NCBI RefSeq assembly: GCF_040273735.1
Contig: NZ_JBELZM010000002.1
Coordinates: 62,001 to 126,000 of the forward strand
Direction: 5' to 3'
Origin: Solibacillus sp040273735
GTDB lineage: Bacteria > Bacillota > Bacilli > Bacillales_A > Planococcaceae
DNA length: 64,000 bases
In this document: positions 1 through 7,991 of the stretch, in pieces
Layout: each line of letters starts with the position of its first letter
How positions within the stretch are numbered: position 1 is the first letter of the stretch
Program-made: the position numbers and the translations under genes
The notes under the pieces: model-generated
What the model saw: the letters and a program-made list of their open reading frames with translations, nothing else
Database searches by the model: none
Told to the model about the DNA's origin: nothing

Positions 1-129
1 ACGGCCGATTTCTTCATAAAATTCTCTACCATGGTTATTAGATGTAGCTTCTCCGCCTTTACGACCCGCTTCTTGAACCGTCATTTGTCCGTCATTCTGA
101 TTCTGATTACGTTTGTTGTTATTAGCCAT
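1..129 (-). CDS. KGG-motif general stress protein (3' end outside window)
   Basis: The first 43 codons are present on the minus strand and the rest lies beyond base 1. The start ATG (127-129) has a strong AGGAGG ribosome-binding site about 7 bases upstream. The peptide is very hydrophilic, rich in Asn/Gln at the N terminus, and carries the sequence QEAGRKGGEAT, the hallmark of the KGG-repeat family that includes the B. subtilis stress protein GsiB. Family members are small, intrinsically disordered, dehydration- or stress-induced cytoplasmic proteins made of repeated KGG units; only one unit is visible here. The exact role in this organism is unknown. The family call is good but the number of repeats cannot be judged. 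Confidence 0.8.
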   Translation of the reverse strand, partial: MANNNKRNQNQNDGQMTVQEAGRKGGEATSNNHGREFYEEIGR

Positions 130-131
130 TT

Positions 132-498
132 CTTACATCCTCCTAGTGAAAATTTTTTAGCTTATTGCTAAGCTTACTAGTTAAATTCCCATCTCGCACA
201 ATATTAAACATTAATTATATTTCATTTATATTACAAAAAAATGATATAAAGTTATTAGAAATAACTGATGATGTTCTTTCAATTGAAGAAATTTTTCATA
301 TAACATAGGTATGTGAAGCATTGTAAGGGAATATTATTTATATTATTTAGATAATTTATACAATTTCGGTAGTTTAGTATGATAAAATAGCTATTATGCA
401 TAATTTTCAGTTAATTTTAAATATTGTGATACAACAGTTTAAAACTTTGTTATTGTTATATCACAACATAAGAAAGATACATAAGGGGGGAAAGCGAA
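132..498. other. Intergenic region upstream of cstA
   Basis: AT-rich divergent intergenic region between the KGG protein and cstA. The only structure I can support is an inverted repeat, TTGTGATA (424-431) with TATCACAA (459-466), lying about 30-70 bases before the cstA start. Several TATA-rich tracts are present, but none has a convincing -35 partner. No ORF with a plausible ribosome-binding site was seen. Confidence 0.5.
424..466. promoter_or_regulatory. 8-bp inverted repeat in the cstA leader
   Basis: Perfect arms TTGTGATA and TATCACAA are separated by 27 bases. It could be a looped operator or an mRNA hairpin in the cstA leader. The half-sites resemble redox or CRP/FNR-type half-sites, but the spacing is wrong for the usual Rex or FNR operators, so no regulator is assigned. 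Confidence 0.35.
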
Positions 499-2292
499 AT
501 GAATGCAATTACACTAGTAATTGGGGCGATATGTATTTTAGTAATTGCCTATCGTTTTTACGGGATTTTCTTTACAAAAAAAGTATTAAAGATTAATGAA
601 GATACGCCAACACCTGCAAATGAAAAAAATGACGGACAAGATTACGTGCCGACAAATCGTTGGGTAGCTTTCGGGCATCACTTTGCAGCAATTGCAGCAG
701 CAGGACCGTTAGTTGGACCAATTTTAGCCGCACAATTCGGTTATTTACCGGGTTATCTTTGGTTATTAATTGGTGCTGTTATTGGGGGAGCAGTACACGA
801 CGCCGTTGTATTGTTTGCTTCGATGACAAAAGGCGGGAAGTCATTATCGGAAGTTATGCGTGAAGAGCTTGGGCCTGTAGCCGGTTTTTGTACAGGATTA
901 GCGATGCTATTCATTATTACAATTACAATGGCTGGTTTATCAATGGTTATTTTAGGAGCTTTAGCAGAAAACCCTTGGGGAACTTTTGCTGTTGCCGCAA
1001 CGATTCCGATTGCGATGCTCATGGGTCTGATCAATAAATTTACAGGGAACTTGAAGATTTCAACGATACTTGGGGTCATCCTCCTCGTTGGAGCCGTTTT
1101 CTACGGACCGTCAATTCAAGGTACTTGGTTAGGTGATGTACTAACATTGGACCGTGAAACATTATCGATTCTATTGCCGATTTATGCTTTCTTTGCGGCG
1201 GCTTTGCCAGTCTGGTTCTTACTGGCACCACGCGATTATTTAAGCAGTTTTATGAAAATAGGGGTATTTGTTGCTTTAATCATTGGTGTGTTTATTATTA
1301 ACCCTGCAATCCAGTTCCCTGCAATTATTCCAGACTTCCTGGGAGGCGGTCCAATCGTAGCAGGTCCTGTGTGGCCTTTCGTTTCGATTACAATCGCTTG
1401 TGGAGCTATTTCCGGTTTCCATGCATTCGTAGGGTCCGGTACTACACCGAAAATGTTAAATCGCTGGGATGATATCCGCGTAGTTGGTTTTGGTGCAATG
1501 CTCGTAGAATGTGTCGTTGGGGTAATGGCACTGATCGCTGCAACTGTATTACACCCGGCAGATTACTTTGCGATTAACTCATCACCGGAAGCATTTGCGA
1601 AATTAGGAATGACCGTTGTCGATTTACCGGTGCTCTCAGAAGCGATTGGCATGGATTTAGAGGGGCGTACCGGTGGTGCTGTAACCCTTGCAGTCGGTAT
1701 GGCATCCATATTTGCCGGGGTAGAATGGTTTAGCCATCTAACCGCTTACTTCTATCAATTTGTTATTATGTTTGAAGCTGTATTTATATTAACTGCAATT
1801 GACGCAGGTACACGTACAGCGCGTTACTTAATTCAAGACTTTTTAGGAAATGTGTATAAGCCGCTGAAAAAGACGGATTGGCTCCCGGGGGCAATTGGGG
1901 CAAGTGCATTGGCCTGTATCATGTGGGGATACTTATTAAATTCGGGGGATATTGCTTCTGTCTGGGCATTGTTCGGTGTATCCAACCAGTTGATGGCCTC
2001 CATTGGACTTGTATGTGGTGTAACATTCGTATTGAAAGTAGCAGATAAACGGATTTATGCATTAACTTGTTTTATTCCGTTAGTGTATTTATATATTACG
2101 GTAAATGTAGCCGGATTCTGGATGGTGAAAAATGTCTACTGGAACGAGATGGCTGGTGGTTACAATATTTTAAACGGTATTTTATCAATTATTATGCTGA
2201 CATTAGGATTGATCATTGTAATTACATCATTCATAAAATGGCGTGAACTTTGGGCGCATCCTCGTTTCACAAAACAAGCAACTGCTAACTAA
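499..2292 (+). CDS. cstA: CstA-family carbon starvation protein (pyruvate/peptide transporter)
   Basis: 597-residue polytopic membrane protein with about 15 hydrophobic segments, matching the length of B. subtilis CstA. The N-terminal CstA domain begins with a membrane segment (residues 3-25), then the characteristic VPTNRWVAFGHHFAAIAAAG block at residues 50-69. The family imports peptides or pyruvate when preferred carbon runs out; E. coli CstA and YjiY/BtsT are the best-studied members. The start is ATG with a GGGGGG-type ribosome-binding site. It is monocistronic: a KGG stress gene is divergent upstream and a bidirectional terminator follows. Family assignment is firm; the substrate cannot be read from sequence. 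Confidence 0.95.
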   Translation: MNAITLVIGAICILVIAYRFYGIFFTKKVLKINEDTPTPANEKNDGQDYVPTNRWVAFGHHFAAIAAAGPLVGPILAAQFGYLPGYLWLLIGAVIGGAVHDAVVLFASMTKGGKSLSEVMREELGPVAGFCTGLAMLFIITITMAGLSMVILGALAENPWGTFAVAATIPIAMLMGLINKFTGNLKISTILGVILLVGAVFYGPSIQGTWLGDVLTLDRETLSILLPIYAFFAAALPVWFLLAPRDYLSSFMKIGVFVALIIGVFIINPAIQFPAIIPDFLGGGPIVAGPVWPFVSITIACGAISGFHAFVGSGTTPKMLNRWDDIRVVGFGAMLVECVVGVMALIAATVLHPADYFAINSSPEAFAKLGMTVVDLPVLSEAIGMDLEGRTGGAVTLAVGMASIFAGVEWFSHLTAYFYQFVIMFEAVFILTAIDAGTRTARYLIQDFLGNVYKPLKKTDWLPGAIGASALACIMWGYLLNSGDIASVWALFGVSNQLMASIGLVCGVTFVLKVADKRIYALTCFIPLVYLYITVNVAGFWMVKNVYWNEMAGGYNILNGILSIIMLTLGLIIVITSFIKWRELWAHPRFTKQATAN

Positions 2293-2300
2293 AACAAATA

Positions 2301-2347
2301 AAAAAGAACGGAAAATTAGAGTAATCTCTAAATTTTCCGTTCTTTTT
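2301..2347. terminator. Bidirectional terminator between cstA and the GNAT gene
   Basis: A long hairpin with arms AGAACGGAAAATTAGAG and CTCTAAATTTTCCGTTCT (one bulged base) is flanked by A-tract and T-tract. It serves cstA on the plus strand. On the minus strand it overlaps the last codons of the acetyltransferase. Confidence 0.85.
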
Positions 2348-2891
2348 GTGTTGGATATAAATAGTTGAGAAAGTCGTCCCTGAAAACAGCATTTAAAATA
2401 CACGGCTGCTTTTGTCTTTTTTCCAGCAGTAAATGTTCTTCGGGAAATTGCTGTTCGATATTTAAAGATATGAACGGGAGTTTTTCCTGTGCTTTTTGGG
2501 AACGCAAATTGACTGTACGTGCACCGGCGAATACTACCTCAAGATGCAAGTATTCAAATGCTATTTTCAAAAGTTCTATTTTAGAGGCCAGGTTATAGCC
2601 TTGTCCCCAATAATCCACTCCAATCCAGCTTCCGATATGGCATTGCTTATTGGACTGATCGATAAACATCAGTGTCGTAATCCCGATCAATTGATCCTCT
2701 TCATTCAAAATTAAACGGGAAATAGTTTTCCCTTCAGATTCCTCCATTATTGTATTAATAATAAAGTTTTCCGTATCCTCCACAGATTGTGTAGGGAGTC
2801 CGAGGGCATTCTTTACTTCGGGCGCCTGTGATAAACGGTGGATTTCTTTGGCATAGCTAAGTGCTTGTGGAATCAATGTTACTTTTTTCAT
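2328..2891 (-). CDS. GNAT-family N-acetyltransferase (RimJ/RimL-like)
   Basis: 187-residue soluble protein of GNAT fold. The central part (IGSWIGVDYWGQGYNLASKI) corresponds to the acetyl-CoA-binding region with its G-x-G motif, and TVNLRSQKAQEKL is the typical RimJ/RimL 'N-x-RS' helix that precedes the last strands. Enzymes of this branch acetylate ribosomal-protein N termini, antibiotics or small amines; the substrate here is unknown. The start ATG is preceded by a GAGGTTATATGA leader, which is an acceptable ribosome-binding site. It is convergent with cstA and shares its terminator, and is separated by a 200-bp AT-rich region from the ABC importer. Confidence 0.8.
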   Translation of the reverse strand: MKKVTLIPQALSYAKEIHRLSQAPEVKNALGLPTQSVEDTENFIINTIMEESEGKTISRLILNEEDQLIGITTLMFIDQSNKQCHIGSWIGVDYWGQGYNLASKIELLKIAFEYLHLEVVFAGARTVNLRSQKAQEKLPFISLNIEQQFPEEHLLLEKRQKQPCILNAVFRDDFLNYLYPTQKERKI

Positions 2892-3097
2892 TCATATAAC
2901 CTCACTTTCCGATAAAACATACGAAATCTACAGAGAGCAGATTGCTCTATATTACATTATATTCTAAAAATATCCGATTATTTTTTAGAAAATAAAAATA
3001 AATTAAAAAATAAGGTTGTTTTATTTAAGTAAGTATAATAATATAACTCATATAATATAAAACCAAGTTGAATAATCGGTATTGGGGTGAGAAATAA

Positions 3098-3874
3098 TTG
3101 TCGACAGCTAAGATTGAAATTAATGAGGTTTCAAAGTCGTATGGAGAAAAAGGTCCGACGGTATTAAAAGATGTTTCCTTTAATATAAAACATGGCGAAG
3201 TGATTGCCATTCTGGGGAAAAGCGGTTGCGGTAAAAGTACATTGCTAAATTGTATCGGTGGTTTTGAAACGATTAATCATGGACAGATTCTGCTTGATGG
3301 GATTGCCGTTACAAAACCTAGTAAACGCTGTATTATGCTTATGCAAAATTACGGACTGCTGCCATGGCGCTCTGTTCGGAAAAATGTGGAGCTTGGGATT
3401 GAGAATTCGGGGTTATCGCCTGCTGAAATTACAAAAAGAGCGTCCCATTATTTACAGATGGTCGGATTGGAAGACCGTGCAAATGCATTGCCTAGCGAGT
3501 TGTCGGGCGGCATGCAGCAACGCGTCGCAATCGCACGTGCATTGGCGATTCAGCCAGAAGTTATTTTAATGGATGAACCATTTGGAGCGCTTGATACATT
3601 TACACGCTATTATTTACAGGATGAATTGAAACAAATCCAGCAACGCGAGAAAATGACGATTGTATTAGTAACCCATGATATCGATGAAGCAATTTATTTA
3701 GCAGATCGGATTCTCATCATGAAGCCAAATCCTGGTGAAATCCATAAAGAAGTTGTACTGAGGTTGCCAAAGGAACGCAACCGTGCTGATATGGATTTTC
3801 AGCATTACCGTGAAATTATATTCAATGAATTCCAATTTACTCATGATAAAGCAGCAATCGAATTTAATATTTAG
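3098..3874 (+). CDS. ABC transporter ATP-binding protein (SsuB/NrtD/TauB type)
   Basis: 258-residue cytoplasmic ATPase of a nitrate/sulfonate/taurine-type importer. Walker A GKSGCGKST is at residues 40-48, followed by the Q-loop (LMQNYGLLPW), the ABC signature LSGGMQQR, Walker B VILMDEPFGALD and the switch His in VTHDIDEA. The start is TTG at 3098 with a GGGGTGA ribosome-binding site eight bases upstream; no ATG competes. It opens a three-gene operon: the binding lipoprotein begins 11 bases after its stop and the permease follows. Substrate prediction from this subunit is not possible; see the module described in the findings. Confidence 0.92.
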   Translation: MSTAKIEINEVSKSYGEKGPTVLKDVSFNIKHGEVIAILGKSGCGKSTLLNCIGGFETINHGQILLDGIAVTKPSKRCIMLMQNYGLLPWRSVRKNVELGIENSGLSPAEITKRASHYLQMVGLEDRANALPSELSGGMQQRVAIARALAIQPEVILMDEPFGALDTFTRYYLQDELKQIQQREKMTIVLVTHDIDEAIYLADRILIMKPNPGEIHKEVVLRLPKERNRADMDFQHYREIIFNEFQFTHDKAAIEFNI

Positions 3875-3885
3875 GAGGATAGTAG

Positions 3886-4827
3886 ATGAAAAAAGTAGTG
3901 TTAATCATGACAATCCTGTTCGTGGCATTGTTGGCTGCATGTGGGACGAATGAAACAGGCGGTTCTGCAGGTGACGGGGAAAAGCCAACGATTAAAATTG
4001 GTTATTTACCGATTACACACGCAGTTCCGTTATATATGCAGAATGATGAAAAGTATGAAGATTACAATTTAGAGCTCGTGAAATTCGGTTCTTGGCCGGA
4101 GCTGATGGATGCACTGAATACTGGTGCAATTGACGGGGCATCTGTATTGATCCAGCTAGCGATGAATGCAAAGGAAAAAGGCATTGATCTAAAAGCAGTG
4201 GCACTAGGTCACCGTGATGGCAATGTATTAATCGGTGGTAAAGATATAAATTCCGTGGAAGAACTGAAAGGAAAAACTTTTGCGATCCCAAGCAGGTTTT
4301 CAACACACAATATTTTGTTGTATGAAATGCTGAAAAAACATGGCATTGCTTATGACGATGTAGATGTTATCGAATTGCCGCCGGCGGAAATGCCTGCAGC
4401 TTTAGCGGAAGGGCGTATTGCTGGTTATGTAGTTGCTGAGCCATTCGGTGCGATATCCGTGGCATTGGAAAACGGGAAAGTACTTTATCAGTCAGAAGAT
4501 ATTTGGAAAGATTCAATTGATTGCGGTTTAGTATTGCGCGGTCAGTTTATTAAAGACAATAAAGAATTGGCAGGGAAGTTTGTCAATGACTATGTAGCAG
4601 GCGGAGAGCTTGCACAAGGGAAAGACGACCATATGCATGAAGTAGTTGGACAATATTTGACAGTTGAAAAAAATGTATTGGATATTTCATTAGATTGGAT
4701 TTCCTATGACAATTTAAGCATTGAACAAGACAGCTATGCGATTCTGCGTGATGCATTACTGGAAATGGGATTATCCGAAAACCCGCCTTCCTATGAAGAT
4801 TTTGTTGATGCTAGCTTTGTAAATTAG
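3886..4827 (+). CDS. ABC transporter substrate-binding lipoprotein (NMT1/SsuA/NrtA-like)
   Basis: 313-residue extracellular lipoprotein. A signal peptide of about 18 residues ends in the lipobox LLAAC, making Cys19 the lipidated residue. The mature part opens with IKIGYLPITHAVPLY and later has GYVVAEPFGAISV, both typical of the type-II periplasmic-binding fold used for nitrate, bicarbonate, aliphatic sulfonates, taurine or thiamine precursors. The ribosome-binding site is AGGAGG. It lies between the ATPase and permease genes of one operon. The motif pattern is closer to NrtA/CmpA-like anion binders than to peptide or sugar binders, but ligand identity is inference. Confidence 0.88.
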   Translation: MKKVVLIMTILFVALLAACGTNETGGSAGDGEKPTIKIGYLPITHAVPLYMQNDEKYEDYNLELVKFGSWPELMDALNTGAIDGASVLIQLAMNAKEKGIDLKAVALGHRDGNVLIGGKDINSVEELKGKTFAIPSRFSTHNILLYEMLKKHGIAYDDVDVIELPPAEMPAALAEGRIAGYVVAEPFGAISVALENGKVLYQSEDIWKDSIDCGLVLRGQFIKDNKELAGKFVNDYVAGGELAQGKDDHMHEVVGQYLTVEKNVLDISLDWISYDNLSIEQDSYAILRDALLEMGLSENPPSYEDFVDASFVN

Positions 4828-4846
4828 TAGAGGATGGAGGGATATT

Positions 4847-5608
4847 ATGGCGATAGTGAAGAAGTTGTCCCCGATTGCACTTGGCTTTCTATTATTACTT
4901 GTCGTTTGGCAAGCTGCAATTATGATAGGCGGGCATCAGTCGGCACTTTTCCCTCCGCCTTTAAAAGTGGGGGAAGCATTACTTGCGATCATTTCCGATG
5001 GCTCGCTGTTTGCACATATACAAATTAGTTTATTACGATTTTTCTCAGGTTATCTAATCGCAGTCGGTGCAGCTATTTCGTTAGGGTTGATTTTAGGAAG
5101 GTTGCCGGCTGTCTGGAAAATGCTCGACCCGGTAGTTCAAGTACTGCGACCGGTTTCGCCGATTGCGTGGTCACCGTTTATCGTTTTATGGTTCGGCATC
5201 GGCAATATGCCTGCAATCGTTATTATTTTTATCGCTGCATTTTTCCCGGTCCTATTGTCGACGGTATCAGCGGTTAAAAAAGTCGACAAAACATATTTAC
5301 GCATTGCATCGAATTTTGAAATGAGTCCTTTTGAAACAATGAGAAAAATTATATTGCCTGCTTCATTTCCGATGATCGCTAATGGGCTGCATATGGCGCT
5401 AGGTTCTGCCTGGATTTTCCTCGTAGCGGGGGAAATGGTCGGTGCGCAATCGGGTTTGGGATTTCTGATTGTCGATGCACGAAATTCTTTAAGTCTGGAT
5501 TTAGTCATGGCAAGTATTGTTGTAATCGGGGTACTTGGCCTTTTACTGGATAAAGGCATTCATTATTTTGAAAGCTGGGTAAATCGCATTTGGGGAGGCG
5601 CAAAATAA
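4847..5608 (+). CDS. ABC transporter permease (SsuC/NrtB/TauC type)
   Basis: 253-residue inner-membrane permease with about six transmembrane helices. It has the cytoplasmic EAA loop (ASNFEMSPFETMRKIILPASFPMIANGLHMALGSAW), which couples to the ATPase, and the conserved sequence VLRPVSPIAWSPFIVLWFG. It is the third gene of the importer operon, 19 bases after the lipoprotein stop, with GGAGGG as ribosome-binding site. It would form a homodimeric channel for the substrate delivered by the lipoprotein. Its end meets the convergent HxlR gene over a short terminator. Confidence 0.92.
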   Translation: MAIVKKLSPIALGFLLLLVVWQAAIMIGGHQSALFPPPLKVGEALLAIISDGSLFAHIQISLLRFFSGYLIAVGAAISLGLILGRLPAVWKMLDPVVQVLRPVSPIAWSPFIVLWFGIGNMPAIVIIFIAAFFPVLLSTVSAVKKVDKTYLRIASNFEMSPFETMRKIILPASFPMIANGLHMALGSAWIFLVAGEMVGAQSGLGFLIVDARNSLSLDLVMASIVVIGVLGLLLDKGIHYFESWVNRIWGGAK

Positions 5609-5636
5609 AACTGCCTAAAGATTTTAGACAGTTTTT
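5607..5636. terminator. Bidirectional terminator between ABC operon and HxlR gene
   Basis: Hairpin AAAACTGCCTAAA / TTTAGACAGTTTTT (one mismatch) with a GAT loop. It overlaps the ends of both convergent genes. Confidence 0.75.
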
Positions 5637-6052
5637 AACGGCCGTATATGAATCGTGTCGACGCGTTCGCCTGTTTCAGTAGAATAATATCCGACCTCTA
5701 CACGCTGTTCATCAGGACCAACGATTTCTTTATAGCAGGTTTCCAGATGATCAGCACCCCATATAATCATTGCATTGAAAACATGGTCAAGGGCGGTACC
5801 TTTTTCGGTTAATGTATAACGGTAGCGTGGGGGATGGACGGAATATAGCTCACTTTGAACGATCTGTGCTTCTTCCAATTCTTTTAACCGGTTTGACAGA
5901 ATATTTGCTGACAAACCTGGAAGCTTCAGCTTAATATCATTGAAGTTAGTTTCACCGATCAGCAGTTCATGAATGATGAGAAGCGTCCAACGATCACCAA
6001 GAATATTTAATGTTTGTGCAATGTTACAAGGTAAGTCATAACGTGTTTTCAT
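5624..6052 (-). CDS. HxlR-family winged-helix transcriptional regulator
   Basis: 142-residue DNA-binding protein. The HxlR/MarR-like winged helix spans residues 7-100, with the family signatures CNIAQTLNILGDRWTLLII at the N terminus and GLSANILSNRLKELEEAQIV as recognition region. Cys9 occupies the position that is redox-active in some HxlR members such as HypR; whether it is used here is unknown. Start ATG with GGAGG eight bases upstream. It is divergent from the DUF4242/flavoenzyme pair and convergent with the importer operon, so it is the obvious candidate local regulator of both. Confidence 0.9.
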   Translation of the reverse strand: MKTRYDLPCNIAQTLNILGDRWTLLIIHELLIGETNFNDIKLKLPGLSANILSNRLKELEEAQIVQSELYSVHPPRYRYTLTEKGTALDHVFNAMIIWGADHLETCYKEIVGPDEQRVEVGYYSTETGERVDTIHIRPLKTV

Positions 6053-6215
6053 GTTTTCGCCTCCTTGTTACAAGTATAAACATTAATTTTATGCAATGCG
6101 AGTTAATTTTTTTAACCTGTAAAAGTCATTAAAAATGGGTATTCATAGTGCGCTCTATCAGAACGCCTATTTGAATATATAACAATCTAACATTTACTAT
6201 TAGGAGGAAAATACA

Positions 6216-6731
6216 ATGAGTTTATATTTAGTAGAATCAACAATTAACGAGGTTTCTTCAAAGGAAGCATTTTCGGCTTTAGTCGAAAAAGTGCATACTA
6301 CAGAAGGTGTTGGAGTTATCGAAGTTCAAGTGGCGAAAGATTTTTCACGTGGCTATTTCATTATTGAAGCATCTGATGAGGAAGCTGCAAAAACAGCATT
6401 ACAAACTCAAGGCGTTGCGATTGATTTAGTAAAGGAAGTACGTTTAATCGGTAAAGAACTTGATGAAGTCAAAGCAGGCGGCGAGCAAGTAAACTACCTA
6501 GTAGAATGGGAAATTCCTGCAGAAATCACAATGGAAAAATATTTGGAGCGTAAAAAGAAAAATTCGGTAAAATACGAAGAAGTTCCAGATGTAAAATTCT
6601 CTCGTACGTATGTATGTGAAGATATGACAAAATGTTTATGTTTCTATGATGCACCAGATGAAGCAGCTGTAAAACGTGCACGTGAAGCAGTACAAACACC
6701 GATCACTTCATTAACGGAATTGGCAGACTAA
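6216..6731 (+). CDS. Two-domain DUF4242 protein (putative nickel-binding type)
   Basis: 171-residue soluble protein. The C-terminal half (residues 90-165) matches the DUF4242 family, whose studied member SCO4226 of Streptomyces binds nickel. It begins YLVEWEIPAEITMEKYLERK and includes KFSRTYVCEDMTKCLCFYDAP with three Cys. The N-terminal half (residues 3-80) begins YLVESTINEVSSKEAF and ends in the same strand-helix pattern (IIEASDEEAAKTAL), so it looks like a degenerate copy without the Cys motif. Strong AGGAGG ribosome-binding site. The flavoenzyme gene follows after 20 bases. Function is not established; a metal- or intermediate-binding helper for the neighbouring enzyme is only a guess. Confidence 0.75.
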   Translation: MSLYLVESTINEVSSKEAFSALVEKVHTTEGVGVIEVQVAKDFSRGYFIIEASDEEAAKTALQTQGVAIDLVKEVRLIGKELDEVKAGGEQVNYLVEWEIPAEITMEKYLERKKKNSVKYEEVPDVKFSRTYVCEDMTKCLCFYDAPDEAAVKRAREAVQTPITSLTELAD

Positions 6732-6751
6732 AAGGAAAGGATGCGGGGACA

Positions 6752-7795
6752 ATGGCATTGAACAAAGAATTGTTAGAACGAATCATCGATGATAAACTGA
6801 AGCCCGTAGTGAAGAAGGTCGATGAGCAGGCACATTATGCAGAAGATTATATTTTAGCGCTAAGTGAGGCTGGTTTCTTCCGATCGGCAAATAAGGACCA
6901 ATCGACGCTATTACAAGATGAGGCAGCGGTTGTTCGTGAAACAGCAAAGGTTTGTATGACAACAGCGTTTTGTGTTTGGTGCCATTTAGCCGCATTAACG
7001 TATTTACGTAATAGTAGTAACACGCATTTAAAGCAAACAATATTACCTGAGCTGGAAAACGGCGTAAAACTTGGTGCAACAGGTTTATCAAATGCAATGA
7101 AGTACTATTCTGGATTAGAAAAACTTCATCTGAAGGCAGAAAAGACAGAAGAAGGCTATGTCATTAATGGAACATTGCCTGCTGTATCAAACTTGGGGAA
7201 CCGTCATTACTTTGGTGCAGTTGCAACAGTCGATACTCGTGAAGTTTTGGTACTTGTTCCAACTGATATCGAAGGTCTTGAAATGAATGAAAGGCTTGGT
7301 TTCCTTGGAGTAAATGGCAGCGCGACATATTCATGTAAATTTGATCATGTCGTAATTTCGAAAGACTTTGTCATTTCCGAAGATGCAAAAGCATTTTGCG
7401 ATATTATTCGCCCTACGTTTATTTATTATCAAGTTCCGCTTGGTGCAGGTGTAATTGCCGCAGCAGTTGAAGGTATTGAAAAAGTAAAGGCTAAGCAAAA
7501 CGGCTGTAATGACTATTTAAAAGTACAGGCAACTGAACTGCGCGATCAATATGAAAGAATTAATGCAGAGTTGAACAATTTGGCAAGTAATTTGTCATTG
7601 AAGGAGATTGTCAACACACGTCTGCAAGCAGTGCACGACACATTGGCTGCGGTACAGGCGAACATGATTCACAATGGAGCTGCCGGTTATGTTGCAGGAA
7701 GTGTACCATCCCGTAAACTGCGTGAAGCATACTTTTTTGCCAACTTGACGCCGACAGTCCGACATCTGGAAAAAATTAAATCATCTTTTGCTTGA
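6752..7795 (+). CDS. Acyl-CoA dehydrogenase-like flavoprotein (DszC/HpaA-monooxygenase branch)
   Basis: 347-residue protein with the acyl-CoA dehydrogenase architecture. It has an N-terminal helical domain (1-105, including the AAVVRETAKVCMTTAFCVWCHLA helix), a middle beta domain (about 110-205, with GATGLSNAMK and YVINGTLPAVSNLG), and a C-terminal helical bundle. It is shorter than true acyl-CoA dehydrogenases (about 380) and lacks the usual catalytic Glu context. It therefore fits better with the flavin-dependent monooxygenase branch (DszC, SfnB, HsaA). The start ATG has AGGAAAGGATG upstream. It is co-transcribed with the DUF4242 gene and next to a sulfonate/nitrate-type importer, so oxidative attack on an imported small organic molecule is plausible but unproven. 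Confidence 0.7.
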   Translation: MALNKELLERIIDDKLKPVVKKVDEQAHYAEDYILALSEAGFFRSANKDQSTLLQDEAAVVRETAKVCMTTAFCVWCHLAALTYLRNSSNTHLKQTILPELENGVKLGATGLSNAMKYYSGLEKLHLKAEKTEEGYVINGTLPAVSNLGNRHYFGAVATVDTREVLVLVPTDIEGLEMNERLGFLGVNGSATYSCKFDHVVISKDFVISEDAKAFCDIIRPTFIYYQVPLGAGVIAAAVEGIEKVKAKQNGCNDYLKVQATELRDQYERINAELNNLASNLSLKEIVNTRLQAVHDTLAAVQANMIHNGAAGYVAGSVPSRKLREAYFFANLTPTVRHLEKIKSSFA

Positions 7796-7819
7796 GTTTA
7801 AAGAGGCAAGGATAACCCG

Positions 7820-7858
7820 AAAATATCATTTTCTCAGTGAGAAAAATGATATTTTTTT
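7820..7858 (+). terminator. Terminator of the DUF4242-flavoenzyme operon
   Basis: Perfect hairpin AAATATCATTTTCTC / GAGAAAAATGATATTT (one extra base) followed by a run of T. Confidence 0.88.
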
Positions 7859-7991
7859 GCTCTTAATTATATTCATTTTCCTACCTCATATCGCGATTAT
7901 GGAAGAGTTAAAGGTTTTTCATCTTCGCTTTGAACTAGTAATTCAATGGGTGACATGAGAAAATGGAATGAATAGAAAAAGGGGGATCGGC

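Noticed and set aside
424..466. Rex operator upstream of cstA
   Set aside because: Rex sites are TTGTGA-N6-TCACAA; here the arms are 27 bases apart.
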